Positions 56,961-64,000 of a DNA stretch of 64,000 nt are shown here, in pieces (the stretch's first letter is position 1; every line of letters begins with the position of its first letter). This stretch comes from Ruminococcus sp. Lineage in GTDB: Bacteria; Bacillota; Clostridia; Oscillospirales; Ruminococcaceae. The notes below the pieces were generated by a model, which searched no databases, was not told where the DNA came from, and saw only the letters and a program-made list of their open reading frames with translations. The position numbers and the translations under genes are program-made. The stretch lies in the NCBI GenBank assembly GCA_017441505.1, contig JAFRXL010000022.1, positions 27,883 through 91,882 on the forward strand, written 5' to 3'.

Positions 56961-58901
56961 ATGATAAAATTAACATTAAAAGACGGCAGCATCCGTGAGA
57001 TAGAAGCTGCTGCACCTGCAAGCGAAATAATCAAGGGCATCGGCATGGGACTTTTCAAGGCTGCCTGCTGCGTAAAGATAAACGGAGAAGTAAAAGACCT
57101 CCGCACTGTTATTGACAGCGACTGCGAGTTCGAGGTATGTACTTTCGATACGCTCGACGGTAAAAAGACTTTCTGGCATACAGCTTCACATATCCTCGCT
57201 CAGGCTGTAAAGAGACTTTATCCTGATGCTAAACTCGCTATCGGACCTGCTATCGATAACGGTTTTTACTACGATTTCGACATCGCTAAGCCTTTCACTC
57301 CGGAAGAACTTGCAAAGATAGAAGCTGAAATGAAGAAGATAGTCAAGGAAGGTCTTGAACTCGAACAGTTCGAGCTCTCACCGGAAGAGGCTATCGCTAA
57401 GCTCAAAGAAATGGAAGAGCCTTACAAGGTTGAGCTTTGTGAGGAACACGTTGGCAAGGGCGAGCCTATATCATTCTATAAGCAGGGCGAATTCGTAGAC
57501 CTCTGTGCAGGTCCTCACCTCATGACAACAGCTCCTGTAAAGGCATTCAAGCTCCTCTCATGTACAGGTGCTTACTGGAGAGGAAATGAGAACAACAAGA
57601 TGCTCTCTCGTGTATACGCTATCGCATTCCCTAAGTCATCACAGCTTGATGAGTATATCCAGATGATAGAAGAAGCTAAGCTCCGTGACCACAAGAAGCT
57701 CGGAAAAGAACTCGGACTCTTTATGTTCGACAGAACAGCTCCTGGTATGCCATACTGGCTCCCAAGAGGCTGGAAGCTCTTCAACGCACTTCTTGAATAC
57801 TGGAGAAGCGTTCACGAAGATCACGCATATACAGAGATTTCCGGTCCTGTTCTTTCAAAGAAGGAACTCTGGGTAACCTCCGGTCACTGGGATCACTATC
57901 AGGACGGTATGTTCGTTATCCCTTCTGAGGACGAGAACGAAGTTTACTGTGCTAAGCCAATGAACTGTCCTAACGCTATAAAGGTGTACATGAACAGACA
58001 GCGTTCATATAAGGAGCTTCCGCTTAAATTCAATCAGGTAGACGTTATCCACCGTAAGGAGAAGTCCGGCGAGCTCAATGGTCTTTTCCGTGTACAGCAG
58101 TTCAGACAGGACGATGCTCACATTCTCGTTACTGAGGAGCAGATAGCTTCTGAAATAAACGATATTATGGACATCGCAACCGAGATGTACGATGCTTTTG
58201 GTCTTAGCTATAAGGCTGAGCTCTCAACTCGTCCTGACGACTTTATGGGCGATATTAAGGTATGGGATAAGGCTGAGGCTGACCTCAAGGCTATACTCGA
58301 AGAAAAATACGGTCCTGACGGATATGAGCTCAACGAGGGTGACGGTGCGTTCTACGGTCCTAAGATAGACCTTAAAATGAAGGACGCTATCGGACGTGAA
58401 TGGCAGATGGGTACTATTCAGCTCGACTTCCAGCTCCCACTCAACTTCAATATGAAGTATATCGCTTCTGACGGCTCAGAAAAACAGCCTGTTATGATCC
58501 ACAGAGCTATATTCGGTTCATTCGAGAGATTTATCGGTATCATAACAGAAAACTTCAAGGGTGCGTTCCCATTCTGGCTCTCACCTATGCAGGTAGGTAT
58601 CGTTCCTATCAGAACAGAGCACAATGAATACGCAAAGAAGGTTGCAGCTCTCCTTAAAAAGAACCGTGTAAGAGTTGAAGCAGACTACACTGACGACAAC
58701 ATGAAGAACAAGATCAGAAGATTCAAGGATTATAAGGACCCATATGTTGTCATCATCGGTGACAGTGAAGCTGAAAATGAGCAGGTATCTATCAATATCA
58801 GAGGAAACAAACAGCTTAAGAATGTTCCTCTTGATAAGTTCATTGAGATGTGTACAACAATGAACGAGAATCATTCTCTTGACATTATCGACACTCTCTG
58901 A
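56961..58901 (+). CDS. thrS: Threonyl-tRNA synthetase
   Basis: 646 aa class II synthetase with the TGS domain (about 1-60), the second editing domain with HTASHILAQAV (His/Cys site that removes mischarged serine), catalytic core with the Zn ligands Cys (MNCPNA), His (DDAHI) and His (MIHRA), and an anticodon domain (VGIVPIRTEHNEYAKKVA). Full-length. Start ATG 56961 follows AAAGGAG. T-box control lies upstream. Confidence 0.97.
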   Translation: MIKLTLKDGSIREIEAAAPASEIIKGIGMGLFKAACCVKINGEVKDLRTVIDSDCEFEVCTFDTLDGKKTFWHTASHILAQAVKRLYPDAKLAIGPAIDNGFYYDFDIAKPFTPEELAKIEAEMKKIVKEGLELEQFELSPEEAIAKLKEMEEPYKVELCEEHVGKGEPISFYKQGEFVDLCAGPHLMTTAPVKAFKLLSCTGAYWRGNENNKMLSRVYAIAFPKSSQLDEYIQMIEEAKLRDHKKLGKELGLFMFDRTAPGMPYWLPRGWKLFNALLEYWRSVHEDHAYTEISGPVLSKKELWVTSGHWDHYQDGMFVIPSEDENEVYCAKPMNCPNAIKVYMNRQRSYKELPLKFNQVDVIHRKEKSGELNGLFRVQQFRQDDAHILVTEEQIASEINDIMDIATEMYDAFGLSYKAELSTRPDDFMGDIKVWDKAEADLKAILEEKYGPDGYELNEGDGAFYGPKIDLKMKDAIGREWQMGTIQLDFQLPLNFNMKYIASDGSEKQPVMIHRAIFGSFERFIGIITENFKGAFPFWLSPMQVGIVPIRTEHNEYAKKVAALLKKNRVRVEADYTDDNMKNKIRRFKDYKDPYVVIIGDSEAENEQVSINIRGNKQLKNVPLDKFIEMCTTMNENHSLDIIDTL

Positions 58902-58924
58902 GACTGGATCTTAATAAATAACGA

Positions 58925-58950
58925 AAAGGACGGTCAATGACCGTCCTTTC
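58925..58950 (+). terminator. Terminator of the thrS operon
   Basis: Stem GGACGGTCA/TGACCGTCC (58928-58946) with AAA before and TTT after; the T-run is short. Confidence 0.75.
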
Positions 58951-58969
58951 AGCATTTATCGGGAAATAA

Positions 58970-58995
58970 AAAGAGCGGATGCAATATCCGCTCTT
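58970..58995 (-). terminator. Terminator of mscL
   Basis: AAAGAGCGGAT (58970-58980) with ATCCGCTCTTT (58985-58995). On the minus strand the stem is followed by TTTTATTT, so it ends mscL. Confidence 0.85.
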
Positions 58996-59011
58996 TAATA
59001 GTATGTATAGA

Positions 59012-59401
59012 TTACTTTCTCTCTTTGAGGAGGTCTCTGATCTCTGTAAGGAGAACTTCTTCCTTTGGAGGCTCAGCAGGCTTCTCTTCTTCCTTCTTCT
59101 TGCCGAGATTCATTACTTTGTTTACTGCCTTCATCATGAGGAAGATGCAGAACGCCATAATGAGGAAGTTGATGACTGCTGAAATAAAGTGACCGTAGTT
59201 GAGGTACTGACCTGTGTCGCCGAGCTTGATATGACCGCCGACTTCAGCTCCGCCTATGCAAGCGATGAGTGGGTTGATGAAATCATCAGTGAATGCGGTA
59301 ACAATGTCACCAAACGCAGCACCGATGATAACACCGATAGCCATGTCCATTACATTGCCCTTGAGTGCGAATGCTTTGAATTCTTCCAGAAACTTTTTCA
59401 T
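59012..59401 (-). CDS. mscL: Large-conductance mechanosensitive channel MscL
   Basis: 129 aa from ATG 59401 behind AAAGGAG; an earlier in-frame start has no site. Cytosolic opening helix (KKFLEEFKAFALKGNV), first pore helix (MDMAIGVIIGAAFGDIVTAF), second helix (FLIMAFCIFLMMKAVNKV), and a charged C-terminal bundle. It opens under membrane tension in osmotic down-shock. The length fits the family. Confidence 0.96.
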   Translation of the reverse strand: MKKFLEEFKAFALKGNVMDMAIGVIIGAAFGDIVTAFTDDFINPLIACIGGAEVGGHIKLGDTGQYLNYGHFISAVINFLIMAFCIFLMMKAVNKVMNLGKKKEEEKPAEPPKEEVLLTEIRDLLKERK

Positions 59402-59449
59402 TGGAATTCTCCTTTTCTTTTGAATTTGATGCTTCATTTTGTAGGAAGT

Positions 59450-59478
59450 ATCATAATATTAAAGGCAATATCGTACAA
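59450..59478 (-). promoter_or_regulatory. Promoter of mscL
   Basis: Minus-strand TTGTAC (59473-59478), 17 nt, TATGAT (59450-59455). Confidence 0.6.
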
Positions 59479-59532
59479 AGACCGTGCAGATGCATATTGT
59501 TTGTGCTTGGTATGATCTTTGTGCGATGTTAC

Positions 59533-61179
59533 CTAAAATTCTGGCAGATCAGGTATTTCCGGCTGCTCTTCTTTAGAGACGGACTTTCTTGCCTGCATCT
59601 GAGTCGGAAGCTCTATGAGGTCGACTTCACTTACATGATCACGCTTTCTTTTTGGCATAGCCTCAACAGCGTGGTCTGCCTGAGCCATGAGAGCTTCTTT
59701 GTGTTCAGGGATATATGCTTCGAGCTGATCCGGGTCGGCTTCTTCGGTTTCGCCCATAATAACTCTCGCACGATGATACTGCTGATTAACACTGAGGTCT
59801 TCCGCATTGACACTTCTGGTCTTGCCCATGAAATCAACGTGAGCTTTTTCCTCTTTTGCCTGAAGATCGCCGGCGTTTACCTCGGCAGTAGCTTTCATAT
59901 ATAACTTGTTGAATTTAGCAGCTGTATTCGGGTTAAGATCTGATGCATTGACGAGCGGAGTATCGCTCATATAATTATTCTTTTTTCTTTCAAACTTTTT
60001 AAGTCTGCCCATGTCGATGTCTTTAGCGGAGACACTTCCCATATCGTGCTTGCTGAAGAAATCGTCAACAGGCTCGGCGTGTTCGGTCTTTTTTCCGCCG
60101 TCGAAAAATTCCCAGAAGTCGTCGGGAACATCGACTCTTTTATCGTCTTCCTCTTCTTCCTCCGGCTGAGAAAAAGCCTTTGCAAAAGGATTCTGAGGAG
60201 AATCAGCCTTGAACTCTGCCGGACTGCCTTCAGCGGGACTCGGAAAAACTGCCGGCTGACCGTAGATAGGCATACCGTTGGGGTCGTAGCCGATTATCTG
60301 CGGCTGAGACTGATACATCACCGGCTGACCATATATAGGCATACCGCTCGGGTCATAGCCGATTATCTGAGGCTGAGACTGGTACATAACAGGCTGAGCA
60401 TAGATAGGCATACCGCTCGGGTCATAGCCGATTATCTGCGGCTGCTGAGGCTGTGCGGGACGCTGATTCTGAGGCATACCGCCCATTTGCTTGGGCTGTC
60501 TCTGCATACCCATAGGCTGGTTTGGCATACCACCCATTTGCGGCTGTCTCTGCATCCCCATAGGCTGGTTTGGCATACCGCCCATTTGCGGCTGTCTCTG
60601 CATACCCATAGGCTGACTTGGCATACCGCCCATTTGCGGCTGTCTCTGCATACCCATAGGCTGGTTTGGCATACCACCCATTTGCGGCTGTCTCTGCATA
60701 CCCATAGGCTGATTTGGCATACCGCCCATTTGCGGCTGTCTCTGCATTCCCATAGGCTGATTAGGCATACCGCCCTGCATAGGCGGATTATAGTTATTTG
60801 GCTGAGAATAGCCATAAATATTCTGTTGTAAAGTATCCTGTCTTTGTGGATGAGCCTTTGGAAGAGCTACTCTTCCGGTATCGAGTTTAGGGATAAACGG
60901 TTCATCGAAATCATCGAATGAGAATCCGTTATCGTCATCGTCATTAAGTTCATCGGCTGTATATATATCTGAGGATGAACTTGCAGATGAGGTATCCTTT
61001 ATAGTAAAGGTGCCGCTTCCGAAACTGAAACCGCCTGCAGTGCCGTCGTCTTCAGAATGGTAGTTACCCATATCTACCTGCTCGTAATTTATCTCCTGCG
61101 GGTCTTCGAGATTGGTACCGCAGTTCACACAAAACTTTAGTTTCGGCGGATTTTCGTTTCCACATTTAGGACATAACAT
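59533..61179 (-). CDS. Zinc-ribbon protein with Gln/Met/Pro-rich repeats
   Basis: 548 aa. The N-terminus is a double Cys-pair zinc ribbon (CPKCGNE and FCVNCGT). Then come an acidic segment, six tandem 16-residue units of the form GGMPNQPMGMQRQPQM, then three 23-residue units with QIIGYDPSGMPIYG, and a charged C-terminus with repeated (A/N)x-DL segments (NASDLNP, NAGDLQ, NAEDLSV). No signal peptide or membrane helix, so cytosolic. Zinc-ribbon plus disordered repeats suggests a scaffolding or regulatory role; unknown. AAGGAG precedes ATG. Confidence 0.8.
   Translation of the reverse strand: MLCPKCGNENPPKLKFCVNCGTNLEDPQEINYEQVDMGNYHSEDDGTAGGFSFGSGTFTIKDTSSASSSSDIYTADELNDDDDNGFSFDDFDEPFIPKLDTGRVALPKAHPQRQDTLQQNIYGYSQPNNYNPPMQGGMPNQPMGMQRQPQMGGMPNQPMGMQRQPQMGGMPNQPMGMQRQPQMGGMPSQPMGMQRQPQMGGMPNQPMGMQRQPQMGGMPNQPMGMQRQPKQMGGMPQNQRPAQPQQPQIIGYDPSGMPIYAQPVMYQSQPQIIGYDPSGMPIYGQPVMYQSQPQIIGYDPNGMPIYGQPAVFPSPAEGSPAEFKADSPQNPFAKAFSQPEEEEEDDKRVDVPDDFWEFFDGGKKTEHAEPVDDFFSKHDMGSVSAKDIDMGRLKKFERKKNNYMSDTPLVNASDLNPNTAAKFNKLYMKATAEVNAGDLQAKEEKAHVDFMGKTRSVNAEDLSVNQQYHRARVIMGETEEADPDQLEAYIPEHKEALMAQADHAVEAMPKRKRDHVSEVDLIELPTQMQARKSVSKEEQPEIPDLPEF
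60250..60450 (-). repeat. 69-bp tandem repeat, three units
   Basis: Inside the zinc-ribbon gene; codes three 23-residue units with IIGYDP and GMPIYG. Units differ at a few codons, so the repeat has aged somewhat. Confidence 0.85.
60477..60775 (-). repeat. 48-bp tandem repeat, six units
   Basis: Codes 16-residue units (GMPNQPMGMQRQ core). Units are nearly identical at the DNA level, so copy number may vary between strains. Confidence 0.9.
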
Positions 61180-61295
61180 AGAAAATCACTCCTTAATCGT
61201 AAAAACATAAATTCAGCTGCCCGATAAGAGGGTGTACGGACGTTCTGAATGATATTGCTGTCGGAATATAACAGCAACCGACATTTTTACATTTT

Positions 61296-61325
61296 CATTA
61301 TAACATTATATTTTAGGTATTTCAA
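61296..61325 (-). promoter_or_regulatory. Promoter of the zinc-ribbon gene
   Basis: Minus-strand TTGAAA (61320-61325), 18 nt, perfect TATAAT (61296-61301). A leader of about 115 nt follows, with a 7-bp hairpin near 61254-61276. I see nothing in 61330-61580. Confidence 0.7.
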
Positions 61326-61588
61326 GTAGTTTTTGAAAGATTGTGCAAAAAGTGACAATAATGTGACGGGAATTGTACATATTAACGTGTATATCGTCAT
61401 TTGTGGGAACTGGTAAATGCCGGTAAGGCAAACAGTTAAGCTGTATTATTTTAGTAAAATATTGCTATTTGTAAAACGAGACGATACAGTATCAGAAAAA
61501 GTACCAAATATCGCCTGATAAATAGAATAAAAAAAAGCAATATGACAAATATGAACCGAAAACACTATATTTTTCGAGTTATATGTGG

Positions 61589-61720
61589 TATAATAATTTC
61601 AATTTGTATTTGCTACAGAAAGAACAAAAGCTCCGGTCAGTTAAGTTTTATTTGAAACCTTCTCTTTTCAGTGCCGCCTGAGAGAGAACGATATGCTGAC
61701 CTGATGCGGCAGACAGGAGT
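61589..61720 (+). ncRNA. Candidate structured leader with pseudoknot before the carboxypeptidase gene
   Basis: TATAAT with extended TG (61586-61594) starts the transcript near 61601. The leader can fold as an outer stem GGTCAG/CTGACC (61635-61640 with 61696-61701). Inside is a hairpin (61660-61666 with 61682-61688 and 61668-61671 with 61678-61681, one bulge) with loop TGCCGC (61672-61677). That loop is the exact complement of GCGGCA (61706-61711), just 3 nt before AGGAG. This looks like a ribosome-site pseudoknot. It matches no riboswitch class I can name. Its covariation cannot be tested here. Confidence 0.5.
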
Positions 61721-61726
61721 AAAAAA

Positions 61727-62857
61727 ATGCCTAAACAGAAAGTGAGCAAGGAGAAGAGTATCCGCCGGACTAAAAATTTCGTCCAGCTGGTGATATGCCT
61801 TGCAGTTATCGGAACAGGTGCTTATTATATCAAGGATATTAATGACCGTTCAGGCAAGGTCGGACAGGCTCCGGCGATAAGCGACGGAGATGCTGAGGTG
61901 ACTACAGTCAGTGTCCCTACCGAAGCTTATGACCCGAATAAGGTCATATATGAACCATTAGCTGTAAAAACAACTGATAAATTCAGAGGAAATCTCATAC
62001 TTGTCAACGAGGACCACCAGTACTTCGGCGGCGGAGAAGACCTTGTAAGCATCCTTGAAAAGAATGACGAAAAAGGAATTGATTATTTTACATCTGTAGA
62101 CTATACCTACACGATACTTGCTAATGTATACGAGCCAATGGTCAAGATGATAAGCGATTTCTATAGTATCTATTCAAACGATACCCTTACTATATACGGT
62201 TCATACCGTACCACTGAATTCCAGCAGCAGCTCTATGATGAGGACCTCGCAAACACCGGTGATGATAAGTCCACCCGTGTCGCAAAGCCGGGTTTCAGCG
62301 AGCATGAGAGCGGCTATGCATTTGATTTCAGCGAGACTGTAAGCAACGATTACGACGGTACAGGCGATTTCGCATGGATAAACGAAAATTGCTATAAGTA
62401 CGGTTTTGTTCTCAGATATACAAAGGATAAAGAGAGCATAACAAAGATCCAGCCGGAGCCGTGGCACTTCCGTTTTGTCGGAATACCGCACTCCTACTAT
62501 ATGACAAAGAACAACCTTTGCCTTGAAGAGTATATCGACCTCCTCAGAAAATACCCTTATGACGGTCAGCATCTTGAGATAACCGATGAGGATAAAAAGT
62601 CCTATGAGGTGTATTTCGTAGCTTCTGATGACGGTGCAGAGGAAAATAACATCCCTGTGCCAGCCGGAAAGGAATACGATATATCAGGAAATAACGTTGA
62701 CGGTTTCATAGTAACTGTTTATAACGACGGCAGACCTGAACTTATGAAAGCTCAGACTGCTCCGGCAAAAACAACAACAGCTTCCGCCGAGGAAACTTCC
62801 TCTGAAAACAGCGAGGGAGAAACTTCCGGTGAAGCTGACGAAAATGCAAATCAATAA
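61727..62857 (+). CDS. VanY-type D-alanyl-D-alanine carboxypeptidase
   Basis: 376 aa. N-terminal membrane anchor (about 16-35). The peptidase domain (about 125-265) has zinc-site marks: KPGFSEHESGYAFDF (His, Asp) and EPWHFRFVG (Glu, His). It removes the last D-Ala from muropeptides outside the membrane. The C-terminal tail is Thr/Ser/Glu-rich. Ribosome site AGGAG lies within the possible pseudoknot leader. No VanS/VanR genes are near, so this is likely a housekeeping enzyme rather than vancomycin resistance. Confidence 0.93.
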   Translation: MPKQKVSKEKSIRRTKNFVQLVICLAVIGTGAYYIKDINDRSGKVGQAPAISDGDAEVTTVSVPTEAYDPNKVIYEPLAVKTTDKFRGNLILVNEDHQYFGGGEDLVSILEKNDEKGIDYFTSVDYTYTILANVYEPMVKMISDFYSIYSNDTLTIYGSYRTTEFQQQLYDEDLANTGDDKSTRVAKPGFSEHESGYAFDFSETVSNDYDGTGDFAWINENCYKYGFVLRYTKDKESITKIQPEPWHFRFVGIPHSYYMTKNNLCLEEYIDLLRKYPYDGQHLEITDEDKKSYEVYFVASDDGAEENNIPVPAGKEYDISGNNVDGFIVTVYNDGRPELMKAQTAPAKTTTASAEETSSENSEGETSGEADENANQ

Positions 62858-62896
62858 TTAAATCGGCAATATGCCGTTAAAAAGGAGATATTTACA

Positions 62897-63661
62897 ATGT
62901 TCAGAAAAACAATGGCAGCTATTCTGGCTGTATGTATGACAGGAATGATCGCATTTACAGGCTGTGGTGACACAAGCGACAGCAGCAGCTCATCTTCAAG
63001 CAGTACAGAAGCAACAAATGCTCCGGCAGCAGAAGCAGGCGAAAACGAAGCAACTGACGCTCCAAAGGAAGCAGGCGAAAATGAAGCAACAGATGCTCCA
63101 AGGGAAGCAGGCGGTAACAATGCAAGCTCAAGCAGTGCAGATTACAGCTTCCACGGTGAAAAATTCGTTGTTACTCTCTACAAGGACAAAGCTCCTATAA
63201 CTTGCGAAAACTTCGAGAAGCTCGTTTCTGAAGGCTTCTATGACGGACTTATATTCCACAGAATAGTTGAAGGCTTCATGGCTCAGGGCGGTGACCCGGA
63301 GGGTACCGGTATGGGCGGCAGCGATGAGACTATCAAGGGCGAATTCTCATCCAACGGCGTTGAAAATGACCTTTCTCATAAGAGAGGCGTTATCTCAATG
63401 GCAAGAAGCATGGACCCTAACAGTGCATCAAGCCAGTTCTTCATCTGCTTTGAAGACAGCTCTTTCCTCGACGGAAACTATGCTGCTTTCGGTGAGGTAA
63501 CAGAGGGTATGGAGACTATCGATGCTTTCCTCGAAGTCCCACGTTCTATGGGAAATGACGGCGACATTTCAGCTCCTAACGATCCTATCGTTATCGATAA
63601 GGCTGTAATGATCGATCCTGATGAAAACGGCAACCCAAGAGCTGAATTTACTATGAAGTGA
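62897..63661 (+). CDS. Cyclophilin-type peptidyl-prolyl isomerase lipoprotein
   Basis: 254 aa. Lipobox FTGC (about residue 23) then a Ser/Glu/Ala-rich spacer with three 13-residue units (EAGENEATDAPKE core), and a cyclophilin domain from about residue 90. Core motifs FHRIVEGFMAQGGD, SMARS and SSQFFICF hold the active Arg, Phe and Gln. It helps exported proteins fold. It lies 39 nt after the carboxypeptidase, in the same direction. Confidence 0.94.
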   Translation: MFRKTMAAILAVCMTGMIAFTGCGDTSDSSSSSSSSTEATNAPAAEAGENEATDAPKEAGENEATDAPREAGGNNASSSSADYSFHGEKFVVTLYKDKAPITCENFEKLVSEGFYDGLIFHRIVEGFMAQGGDPEGTGMGGSDETIKGEFSSNGVENDLSHKRGVISMARSMDPNSASSQFFICFEDSSFLDGNYAAFGEVTEGMETIDAFLEVPRSMGNDGDISAPNDPIVIDKAVMIDPDENGNPRAEFTMK

Positions 63662-63678
63662 CAAATAATACTTATGAT

Positions 63679-63700
63679 AAGAGACCGGTTATGGTCTCTT
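63679..63700 (+). terminator. Terminator after the cyclophilin gene
   Basis: AAGAGACC (63679-63686) with GGTCTCTT (63693-63700), then the CAGTCTG element. The T-run is weak, but the stem is strong, and the next hairpin (63711-63739) continues the block. Confidence 0.65.
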
Positions 63701-64000
63701 CAGTCTGTCGAAAAAGTCCAGTGCCGCACTGGACTTTTTCAATGTAATGTGGTAAAATAGAAGAGAAGGGAGCTGAGTGAAGATGCTTAAAGAAAACAAG
63801 GCAGAGCGAGAGCAAATGGAAATGGTGTGTATAGAAGAAATGGTATCGAAGGAACATATTTTGAGGAAAATAGACTCGGTAATAGATTTTACACACATAT
63901 ATGAACTTGTAGGAGAAATGTATTGTAAGAATAACGGAAGACCAAGCATAGATCCTGTGGTAATATTCAAAATGGTGCTGATACAGCATCTTTTTGGCAT
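63701..64000 (+). mobile_element. IS1182-family insertion sequence, left end (cut by window edge)
   Basis: Begins with CAGTCTGTCG and a hairpin (63711-63722 with 63728-63739), then an extended -10 promoter (TGGTAAAAT, 63750-63758) and the transposase start. The hairpin type is common at the border of this family in gut Clostridia. The exact end base is not known. Confidence 0.7.
63783..64000 (+). CDS. IS1182-family transposase, N-terminal part
   Basis: 72 codons to the window end without stop. The start MLKENKAEREQMEMV, the segment IDFTHIYELV and the NNGRPSIDPVVIFKMVLIQHLFG block are typical for the N-terminal domain (DUF772) of IS1182 transposases. AGGGAGC precedes the ATG. The catalytic DDE part is outside the window. 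Confidence 0.9.
   Translation, partial: MLKENKAEREQMEMVCIEEMVSKEHILRKIDSVIDFTHIYELVGEMYCKNNGRPSIDPVVIFKMVLIQHLFG

Noticed and set aside
60046-60831. Long plus-strand frame of 261 codons over the zinc-ribbon gene
   Set aside because: It is antisense to the repeat arrays; the periodic DNA keeps it open. The minus-strand frame has a ribosome site, zinc ribbon and sensible protein.
61254-61280. Terminator-like hairpin near TTGCTGT/ACAGCAA
   Set aside because: It lies inside the leader of the zinc-ribbon gene, no strong T-run follows, and no gene ends there.
61727-62857. Vancomycin-resistance gene
   Set aside because: VanY-like peptidases are common housekeeping enzymes; no vanS/R/H/A/X genes are near.

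Overview
The window looks like a chromosome segment of an anaerobic, cellulosome-forming gut Clostridium relative, most likely a Ruminococcus or close Oscillospiraceae. The reasons are a GH16 enzyme with a type I dockerin, a SpoIID gene, T-box leaders, Gram-positive style Shine-Dalgarno sites and Thr-rich surface proteins. The genus is inference. Composition is moderately AT-rich and gene density is high.

Layout. 1-1240: birA on the minus strand, followed by the 5' part of a T-box leader whose gene lies left of the window. 1.5-22.5 kb: a long plus-strand type VII (ESX/Yuk-like) secretion locus. In order it holds an FHA protein, a PP2C phosphatase, a membrane Ser/Thr kinase, a small membrane protein, a 2144-aa Ig-repeat surface protein, an unknown protein, a plasmid-initiator-like protein, YukD, EssC, two WXG100-size proteins and an SLH/BIG2-type lipoprotein. 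22.5-34.7 kb: housekeeping genes (spoIID, citrate synthase, lipoprotein, two-component system, YqhQ-like, prmC, recA, recX, rimO, pgsA, a DtxR/MarR-like regulator). 34.7-36.2 kb: an ECF sigma factor and its membrane partner. 36.4-43.7 kb: a minus-strand operon mixing sugar-type ABC permeases and a solute-binding lipoprotein with an HlyD-like adaptor and a MacB-periplasmic-domain-like protein, without an ATPase. 44.1-44.5 kb: tRNA-Gly, tRNA-Arg, tRNA-His. 44.5-52.3 kb: an accessory stretch (small protein plus Fic protein, a 36-aa peptide, a 1929-aa surface protein) that ends at what looks like a decayed copy of the tRNA-His 3' region and its terminator. 52.4-56.2 kb: a flavoprotein, a DUF1963 protein, a VOC protein and the dockerin-bearing GH16 protein. 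56.2-58.9 kb: T-box, 125-aa protein and thrS. 59-64 kb: mscL, a zinc-ribbon repeat protein, a VanY-like carboxypeptidase behind a possible pseudoknot leader, a cyclophilin lipoprotein, and the start of an IS1182-family transposase cut by the window edge.

Most notable: the type VII locus carries its own kinase/phosphatase/FHA set, recalling the threonine-phosphorylation control of type VI secretion, and also holds a giant Ig-repeat surface protein and a replication-initiator-like protein, with no recognisable EsaA or EssA. Other points are the hybrid ABC operon, the tRNA-His-flanked accessory segment with an unlisted 36-aa peptide, the pseudoknot-capable leader before the carboxypeptidase, and the T-box-controlled unknown gene before thrS.
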